A stretch of DNA of 20,835 nucleotides from Bacteroidales bacterium UBA6248. Lineage in GTDB: Bacteria; Bacteroidota; Bacteroidia; Bacteroidales; Lentimicrobiaceae. Below the pieces are notes generated by a model that did no database searches, was not told the DNA's origin, and saw only the letters and a program-made list of their open reading frames with translations. Each line of letters begins with the position of its first letter. Position 1 is the stretch's first letter. Below, piece after piece: positions 15,178-20,835 of the stretch. The DNA is taken from contig DJVU01000062.1 of assembly GCA_002441345.1 (NCBI GenBank), forward strand, positions 1 through 20,835. The letters are read 5' to 3'. A program made the translations under genes and the position numbers.

Positions 15178-17097
15178 TTATAATTCACTGTTCTGTAAAA
15201 ACGGAAACTTGATGCGCTCAATCCAGGGAAGGTGATCTTCTTTTTTCGACAAGACTTTCATTAACAAGGCAGGTGTCATATTTGTATGTTTTGAAAAGGC
15301 CTTGTAAAATGTGGAGCGGTTATAAAATCCGCATTGTGACCATATGTAATCTATTTTGTAAAGCCTTGTCTTTGGGTCGAGCATCATTTGTATGGCATGA
15401 TGGATCCTGAGCTCATTGATTAAAAACGTATAGTCCTTATTATAAGCAGTTCTCAGTAACGACGGTATTTGCCGGCGGCTGATTCCGGTGTTTTGTGCAA
15501 TGAGTTCGGGTGTAAGGTCTCTCTGCAGATACGCCTTCTCTTCAATCAGGTATTTATTTAGTTTTTGTATTTGTACTGAAGCGATGTCGTCGATTTCCTG
15601 TTGATTTGATATTTTCCTGTAGACCGGCGCGGGCTCTTCCAGTATGTTGTCTGCCGGATTCTTCGGACTAACGGATAATGAATCGGTTATTTCCCGGGTT
15701 CCGAATATCTTTTGTAAAGCATGAAATGCCTCTGAACGCTGGCGGTAAAGAAAATAGAGTGTCAGTGTTAAAAGCAGAACCACGATCAGTGCGGTTACCG
15801 TAATAATCAGTACGACTTTCCGGATTTTCCCGTTTTTTCTTTCAGCATCCAGGGCTTTAGCCATGCTGACGATGTTCAGTTCTTTCATCCTGGTTTCATG
15901 CAATGCACGCATATAGGTCATGGTGAGCTGGTTCTGAAGAGTATAAACACTGTCGCGTACCTGGTCCAGCTCTGCCATTACCTCGTAAGCCTTATGGTAA
16001 AGCCCTTGGGTGGCAAACAGCAAATGGAGCTGCTCGAGTGCATGCAGAAGTTCTTTGCCCATACCGTTTTCCCTGAACCCGTCGATGGCTTCGGTGCAGG
16101 CTTTTTGCGAATGGCTGTAGCGTTTTGTTTCACGATAAATTTCTGAAAGGGCAGAAGTGGTCATATAAACACCTTCAGGTCGCGATGCAGACGCCATGAA
16201 ATCCCTTACCTGGAGCAGGATGGCTTCTGATTTCCGGTACTCCTGCATTTTATTGCACAATAATCCCTGATTATAGCGTACTGTATAATACAAAAGACTG
16301 TCGCTGAGTCTTGCTGAAAGCGCCATGGCTGAATTTAACATCATCCCGGCTGAATCGTAAATGCTGTTTTCCAGATATGCGATACCGAGGTTGAGGGTTA
16401 TCGCCGCTTTCTCTCTTCTGCTTCCATAGCGTTCAAGCAGATCAAAGGCTTTCCTGTAAAATTCCAGGGCACATTCGGTATCTCCGTTAAGCATCATAAC
16501 CTTCGCAATATTCCACAGGGCTTTACCCTGCTCGCCGTATAGTTCCTTGTTTTCGAAATACTGTGCGCTCTCGGTAAGCATTAAAAGACCTCCCTGAATA
16601 TCGCCCATCTGGGATTTGAGTGCGCCAAGGCTGACTTTATGCCAGTTCTCGAGATCCTCCGACTGGATCTGCCTTGAAAGCCTCAGGCCTTCTTTCATAA
16701 TGGTATAGGATTCGGGTAACAGACCCTGCCCGGCCAGAATTTGACCGCATAACAAGTTGCATTTGGAAACCAATGCCGTGTCGTTTACCTTCCAGGCTTC
16801 TTCTTTCGCTCTCTTGTACCAGAAAAGTGCAGAGTCGTAGGAGGATCGCCGGTGGTGAGAAGAGGCTTTTATATACTGAGACTCTGCTTTTCCCAGGGAT
16901 TTTGAATGCAGCGAATCGGCCAGAAGGGATTCGTAGAGCGACAATAAACTGTCAACTGAAAAACCGGAACGTATGTCTGATGCATCCTTCGGTTTCCCGC
17001 CGGGAGCGATTCCCCCGTGTTCTTTACAAGCCGATTGAATAAGAATCACAAAAATTAGTACAAAATAATTCAGGGGCGCAAAACCGGGGCGTCTCAT
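15178..17097 (-). CDS. Membrane-bound TPR and AraC-type HTH regulator
   Basis: A 639-residue one-component regulator of a type common in Bacteroidota. An N-terminal hydrophobic stretch (about 10-22) is followed by Cys24 in QSAC, either a signal peptide or an atypical lipobox. TPR-like helical repeats fill about 70-390 and should face the periplasm. A coiled linker leads to a strong transmembrane helix (about 427-452) followed by YRQR. The cytoplasmic part ends in an AraC/XylS-type HTH domain (about 515-615), with LTPELIAQNTGISRRQIPSL as first helix pair and YIWSQCGFYNRSTFYKAF as second. No receiver or kinase domain is present. A ligand or partner sensed by the TPRs could be passed directly to DNA binding. 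It lies upstream of the efflux operon with the same orientation and a 149-base gap, so it is its likely regulator (inferred). Confidence 0.88.
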   Translation of the reverse strand: MRRPGFAPLNYFVLIFVILIQSACKEHGGIAPGGKPKDASDIRSGFSVDSLLSLYESLLADSLHSKSLGKAESQYIKASSHHRRSSYDSALFWYKRAKEEAWKVNDTALVSKCNLLCGQILAGQGLLPESYTIMKEGLRLSRQIQSEDLENWHKVSLGALKSQMGDIQGGLLMLTESAQYFENKELYGEQGKALWNIAKVMMLNGDTECALEFYRKAFDLLERYGSRREKAAITLNLGIAYLENSIYDSAGMMLNSAMALSARLSDSLLYYTVRYNQGLLCNKMQEYRKSEAILLQVRDFMASASRPEGVYMTTSALSEIYRETKRYSHSQKACTEAIDGFRENGMGKELLHALEQLHLLFATQGLYHKAYEVMAELDQVRDSVYTLQNQLTMTYMRALHETRMKELNIVSMAKALDAERKNGKIRKVVLIITVTALIVVLLLTLTLYFLYRQRSEAFHALQKIFGTREITDSLSVSPKNPADNILEEPAPVYRKISNQQEIDDIASVQIQKLNKYLIEEKAYLQRDLTPELIAQNTGISRRQIPSLLRTAYNKDYTFLINELRIHHAIQMMLDPKTRLYKIDYIWSQCGFYNRSTFYKAFSKHTNMTPALLMKVLSKKEDHLPWIERIKFPFLQNSEL

Positions 17098-17567
17098 TTT
17101 TTTTATTAATGTAAATTCAACTTAAATCGATCGGGGAATTCCCGTTAGTTAGTAATAAAATTATACTTGCTGTATTATACGGAAAACGGCGAAAGGTATA
17201 AAAAAATTCATTTGAAAGTAAAGAAAAATGCATTCTTTTGATTGCTTAAATTTCCTTTCGTAATCCTCTCGTGCTGAATCTGAATTACTTAATCTGTAAG
17301 CATATTTTCAGAAAGATGAGCTGTTGTAAAAAAATAATCCCTGTTTAATATTATATCCCTGTGTTTACGATGGAGAGACAGCAATAGATGACGGAATTTC
17401 TGTGTTCAGAGGCATCCGTCCCGGGCAAGTCTTGTTTCACTTTCCTGCACCGTTTGCCGGCACTGATTTCCGGTTATGTCTACTGCTGCGGGTATGGCAT
17501 TACGATATGCAGGGGGTTGCCTACCGAGACTATTGGTAATTAACGGTTTGAAAATAGCGTTCATGCG
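17098..17567. other. AT-rich intergenic region upstream of the HTH regulator
   Basis: About 470 bases with no convincing gene. A 51-codon plus-strand frame (17388-17543) and a minus-strand frame running through 17406-17750 are open. Neither has a domain, and the latter overlaps the 84-residue gene, so both are treated as chance. The perfect palindrome GGGAATTCCC lies at 17134-17143, 36 bases upstream of the regulator ATG, and could be an operator. No exact TAnnTTTG was found on the minus strand here. Confidence 0.5.
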
Positions 17568-17696
17568 ATCCGGAATCAGGGCACAGGCACAGGCGGAAAA
17601 CTGGTGTCGCCGTTTGATAGCATAGGAGAAGAAGCAGGTAGAAGCAGCGGAAAGATAGAAGAAGCGACCCGCCTGCGCCTGTGCAGAGTTCCGGAT
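17568..17696. repeat. Large inverted repeat after the PID-CTERM-like gene
   Basis: Arms of about 28-29 bases at 17568-17596 and 17669-17696, separated by 72 bases. Reading each arm inward, both begin ATCCGGAA, then differ over about 5 bases, then continue GCACAGGC, one mismatch, CAGGCGG. The right arm ends 1 base from the stop codon (17700-17698) of the 84-residue gene, so the message would carry a long stem directly after its stop. The 72-base interior is rich in GAAGCAG-like purine runs on the plus strand. No T-run follows, so it is not a standard terminator. Confidence 0.7.
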
Positions 17697-17697
17697 T

Positions 17698-17952
17698 TTA
17701 TAGGGTTGTCCGATCCTCTTTGCGGATTCGGTATATTCTGATGCCGCCATAGGAGATAATCAGTCCGATCATAAGCGTCAGTCCCGATGAAATAGGAGCT
17801 GAACCGCCGGTACTGCCTACCGTCCCGTTGTGACCCCTGTACGACGGGTCATCGGGTACCCCTCCGGGCGATTGCCCGGAAACAGCAGGGATGTATGTAT
17901 TAATCAGTAAGGTTAAGATAAAAAGCATGATGCGAATGCGTAACGTTTTCAT
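17698..17952 (-). CDS. Small protein with PID-CTERM-like sorting tail
   Basis: An 84-residue protein. It has a signal peptide (residues 1-27, cleavage after VSGQ) and a short flexible Gly/Pro/Ser-rich stretch (28-52). The C-terminal tail holds APISSGL (52-58), a hydrophobic helix with LMIGLIISYGG (about 60-70) and a basic end (RIYRIRKEDR). That tripartite tail resembles the PID-CTERM-type sorting tails of short Bacteroidota proteins, where the motif is usually PID; here it is PIS. It is probably membrane anchored or processed at the tail. Its function is unknown. It follows the T9SS-exported surface protein by 47 bases on the same strand, so they are likely co-transcribed. A large inverted repeat starts right after its stop. 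Confidence 0.7.
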   Translation of the reverse strand: MKTLRIRIMLFILTLLINTYIPAVSGQSPGGVPDDPSYRGHNGTVGSTGGSAPISSGLTLMIGLIISYGGIRIYRIRKEDRTTL

Positions 17953-17999
17953 ATAAAGAAGGATTGGGGTTTAATACTGTTTACCGGACTTAAGAATAC

Positions 18000-20756
18000 T
18001 CAGTTAATTGCAATCTTATGGCTGCTGATCCCCGAAGGGGTTTCAATGCTGACAATGTAAATCCCTGGCATAAGATCCGGATTCACGCTGCCGCTTCCCT
18101 TCTGGTTGATTTTTAATTGACGAACGATACGCCCGCCCGGATCAGCAATGCGCATTCGGGACGCTCCTGCCGACGATGCATTGGTGTAATAAATTGTATT
18201 TCCGCAGGAATAAACACTTATCCCCTGCACCGTGGTTTCGGGCATTCCGCTGATGCCGCCGGTATGTAACCGGAAGCGATAGGGATCGGTTCCCGGCTCA
18301 TGCACGAACGTATACGCAGGCTGATTTCTGAGGTCTGTTATTGCATTTACTAAACGATCTTCCAGATTAAGGGTAAACCCTGGCTCGAAGTTTTCGGTCC
18401 CTTCAGCATGAAAGCTGACAGTTCCCGGTTTGCCCATGCTGAAATAGAAGGGGATGGTTGTGATTCCCTGAGCCGGGGGCAAGGCATTGATGCTGAGTAA
18501 CGCAGGGTCGGCCATGGTGAAGGATGCAAGCTGTGGGGAAGCTTCATCCCCGAACAGCTTCAGGGCATCGGCTGCATCTGTGGAAAAAACATTCGATCGG
18601 TCATTAAACTGTATTGCAAGTTCATCCATGCCACCAGATGCCGTTGCTCTGATTTTTAATACGTTAGGAAGAGTCCCGGATGTTTTTAAGAATTCTTCCG
18701 AACTGTGAATCCGTGCTGCGTCGCCGATAAGCAAAATCGGGTCGGGACTGGTTGCACGCACGAAAAATGCCTGCCCCATGGGAATATGTCCCGACACCGA
18801 GTTTGTTCCGGTTTCGCCGTTCCAGGTTCCGTAGTTTTTGTAATTCGGGTTATAACCCCAAATGGTACCGGCAACTCCCGATTTTATCCAGCCTTCTGCA
18901 TCCCAGTCGATAGCAGAAGGATATGGATTGGGTATCAGATTAAATCCAAAACCATCGCCTGAATAGTTGACTGCAGGCTCAAATTCCCCGGCATTGAGTA
19001 TGCCCGACATACGGTACGTAATACCAGTCCCGTATGGATAATATGCCAGCAGACCTTCACGGGACGGCAGTTCGTTATTGATCGGGGAATTCCAGGCAAA
19101 CCAGGAGTTTTCCGGTTCCAGATAGGTGAAGATATAGGAATCACGCCAGATTTCCGACAGATAGGTCTCGCCGCTCAGCGGAACCGATACCAGATGGTAG
19201 TGCTTTTCCAGGTGACCGTTGGTTCCGGTAAGGTAGCGTTCAATGGTTGCTTCCACACCGGGTGTATAATGGATCAGAGAACCGCTTCCTTCCGGTCCCG
19301 ATTTCAGGATAAGGCCGTTTTCGCCGGCTTCGTTGATAAGTTCGCCTCCGATACTCAGGCGGGCACCGGGGAGGACCTGCAGACTGCCTTCAGATCCTAC
19401 GGTAAGATTGTGTACACTCTGACATCCGTCGAGAATGCAGTTTCCATGTATTACCGGACAATCATCAAGACAACCAGAGTTTCTTACTCCACTCAGCCCG
19501 GGCACCTCTCCCACATCCCAGCGCTCCGCATCGCTCCAGTAGCCATCGCCGGTAAATTCCGGAATGTTGTCGAAGGAGGATTCTTCGGAGAGCGAAAGAC
19601 CCGTTGAATTCAAAACAAAAGCTTTGAAGTAGATAACCTGACTACGAGGCAAGGATTCGAAAACAATCGAAAAATCGCCGTACGTTGTACATTCTTCGGA
19701 AATACTTTCCGAATATTCATCTACCCCTGGGGAGGTGCTGAATAGAAAACCACGGGCAAGTATTGTTCCTGTTTCTCCGGGATAGATCGTAGCAGAAAAT
19801 CTTGCAGACTCAAGTCCGATATTTGTCACAGATTGTTCCGGAATATAAATTCTATCCAATGAGGAAATTTTAGGATTTCCTGGTGCTGTGGACCCTAAGT
19901 ACCTGGTCATGCCGGCGTTGTAATTGTATTCAAAGATTCTGAAATAATACATTGAATATGAATTAGGTAATGAAATAACGGCATAGGATTCCGTTCCATT
20001 ATAAACTACTTGCTCCCCAGAGGTGTATGGCTGCACTACTTCGGCAATGCTGTTATCGGAAGGAGTTGAAAAAACGTTCTCTGTGTTCGCTTTTATAATT
20101 CTCCTTTGGCCGTTTCCTTGGGTAAATGTTATTTTAATTTTACTATCATCAATGGAAACGAATGAAATATTAGAGGCCTGAGAAGTCGGAGCAGTTGGCA
20201 TAACACCTGAGATCATTAAACCTTTGAGACTTACAGTTCCATTTGAAACGACAGCCGATCCATTAATAGCTAATTCTGAAGTCATTATAATTCTTACAAA
20301 AACGGATGCCTGATTTGAACATTCCTCAGGTAGTAAAAATGTTCCATAACCAGTGAGAGATAGGTTTGTTGTGAAATCTCCACCATTTACTGAGAACCAC
20401 AATAAATTATCTAGGCTGTATTGGATGGCGAATTCTTTTGGGCCTGTTGAAGTCGATTTCATTTGGAAACTTAATTTTATCGACAGCAGGTTTAATGTAT
20501 TAAATCCACTTGTATACCAGTATTTTACTCCGGTTCCATTCTCCCAGCCATTGACCGATGCGCCGTTTAATGCATTATACGTCACATTTCCCGATGCCGT
20601 TTCCAGTAGCCTGCATCCCTCATTGCCGGATGAGTATTGCGCAGGTACATTGCTGGCCGTTAACGGAAAGTTCAGTATGGTCTGACCTTTTAGGGAGATT
20701 GCAGTCAGCAACAGCGCTATAAGTGTAAATTGCCTGAAATTAGAGGCTTTAAGCAT
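18000..20756 (-). CDS. T9SS-exported modular surface protein
   Basis: A 918-residue secreted protein. The signal peptide is residues 1-25 (cleavage after LKGQ). A jelly-roll-like N-terminal region (about 27-185) contains SFQMKSTSTGPKEFAIQYSLD. Two fibronectin-III-like segments follow (about 187-300 and 305-400; the second has ARGFLFSTSP and YFKAFVLNSTG). Then comes a block often seen in Bacteroidota surface proteins, GYWSDAERWDVGEVPG (405-420), followed by a right-handed-repeat-like stretch (NLTVGSEGSLQVLPGARLSIGGE). A long domain of unknown type precedes the C-terminal type IX sorting domain (about 843-918, with PGIYIVSIETPSG and ending HKIAIN). It should cross the outer membrane by T9SS and be surface attached or released. 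No catalytic motif was recognised; an adhesin or glycan-contact role is a guess. The first third is AT-richer than the rest. Confidence 0.88.
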   Translation of the reverse strand: MLKASNFRQFTLIALLLTAISLKGQTILNFPLTASNVPAQYSSGNEGCRLLETASGNVTYNALNGASVNGWENGTGVKYWYTSGFNTLNLLSIKLSFQMKSTSTGPKEFAIQYSLDNLLWFSVNGGDFTTNLSLTGYGTFLLPEECSNQASVFVRIIMTSELAINGSAVVSNGTVSLKGLMISGVMPTAPTSQASNISFVSIDDSKIKITFTQGNGQRRIIKANTENVFSTPSDNSIAEVVQPYTSGEQVVYNGTESYAVISLPNSYSMYYFRIFEYNYNAGMTRYLGSTAPGNPKISSLDRIYIPEQSVTNIGLESARFSATIYPGETGTILARGFLFSTSPGVDEYSESISEECTTYGDFSIVFESLPRSQVIYFKAFVLNSTGLSLSEESSFDNIPEFTGDGYWSDAERWDVGEVPGLSGVRNSGCLDDCPVIHGNCILDGCQSVHNLTVGSEGSLQVLPGARLSIGGELINEAGENGLILKSGPEGSGSLIHYTPGVEATIERYLTGTNGHLEKHYHLVSVPLSGETYLSEIWRDSYIFTYLEPENSWFAWNSPINNELPSREGLLAYYPYGTGITYRMSGILNAGEFEPAVNYSGDGFGFNLIPNPYPSAIDWDAEGWIKSGVAGTIWGYNPNYKNYGTWNGETGTNSVSGHIPMGQAFFVRATSPDPILLIGDAARIHSSEEFLKTSGTLPNVLKIRATASGGMDELAIQFNDRSNVFSTDAADALKLFGDEASPQLASFTMADPALLSINALPPAQGITTIPFYFSMGKPGTVSFHAEGTENFEPGFTLNLEDRLVNAITDLRNQPAYTFVHEPGTDPYRFRLHTGGISGMPETTVQGISVYSCGNTIYYTNASSAGASRMRIADPGGRIVRQLKINQKGSGSVNPDLMPGIYIVSIETPSGISSHKIAIN

Positions 20757-20835
20757 AACAATACGTTTTAAATGTTAAAACTGTGTATATTAATTGCGGC
20801 ATTACCGTAAACCGGGCTCAGATGCCGTTTGCCAT
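20757..20835. other. Upstream region of the surface-protein gene, cut by window end
   Basis: Seventy-nine bases, AT-rich near the ATG. No exact TAnnTTTG match is seen on the minus strand, so the promoter probably lies beyond the window or is of another type. Confidence 0.4.

Noticed and set aside
17388..17543. 51-codon plus-strand frame in the AT-rich intergenic region
   Set aside because: No signal, domain or start context; consistent with chance.
17406..17750. 114-codon minus-strand frame overlapping the 84-residue gene
   Set aside because: It begins inside the better-supported PID-CTERM-like gene and runs through the inverted repeat; no domain or signal peptide.

Overview
The window looks like chromosome of a member of the Bacteroidota, most likely a free-living or gut-type Bacteroidales/Marinilabiliales relative. 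The signs are a type IX secretion (T9SS) C-terminal sorting domain, a small protein with a PID-CTERM-like sorting tail, a LytS/LytTR two-component pair, a membrane-bound TPR plus AraC-type HTH regulator, a bacterial tricorn-like protease, mostly weak Shine-Dalgarno sequences, and several close matches to the Bacteroidota promoter pattern TTG-N17..23-TAnnTTTG. No tRNA, rRNA, transposase, CRISPR array or phage gene was seen.

Left part (1-4083, plus strand): an HSL-type alpha/beta hydrolase, then about 765 bases without a firm gene. That gap holds a possible 40-residue lipoprotein, a well-spaced promoter-like signal, and a segment that is open in several frames, including a 57-codon minus-strand reading frame. 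Next come a small outer-membrane beta-barrel protein, a DUF4256 protein and a secreted protein built of six 19-residue repeats (beta-flower-like).

Centre (4084-7418, plus strand): one large secreted tricorn-like S41 protease. It ends at a strong hairpin that separates it from the convergent minus-strand genes.

Right part (7465-17097, minus strand): a drug-efflux type locus. In transcription order it holds a TPR/transmembrane/AraC-HTH regulator, a membrane-fusion lipoprotein, an RND permease, a TolC-like outer-membrane factor, a LytS-type histidine kinase and its LytTR response regulator. The adaptor and permease overlap by 4 bp, the permease and outer-membrane factor abut, and the kinase and regulator overlap by 4 bp. 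The efflux genes should form one tripartite pump. The flanking regulators are plausible controllers, but that is inferred from position only.

Far right (17698-20756, minus strand): a 918-residue T9SS-exported modular surface protein followed 47 bp later by an 84-residue PID-CTERM-like protein. A large inverted repeat begins immediately after the stop codon of that small gene. The 5' third of the surface-protein gene is visibly richer in A+T than the rest, suggesting a mosaic gene.

Nothing here is an obvious new defence or mobile system. The least explained items are the multi-frame region at 1325-1735, the T9SS/PID-CTERM-like pair with its 3' hairpin, and the regulator-flanked efflux locus.
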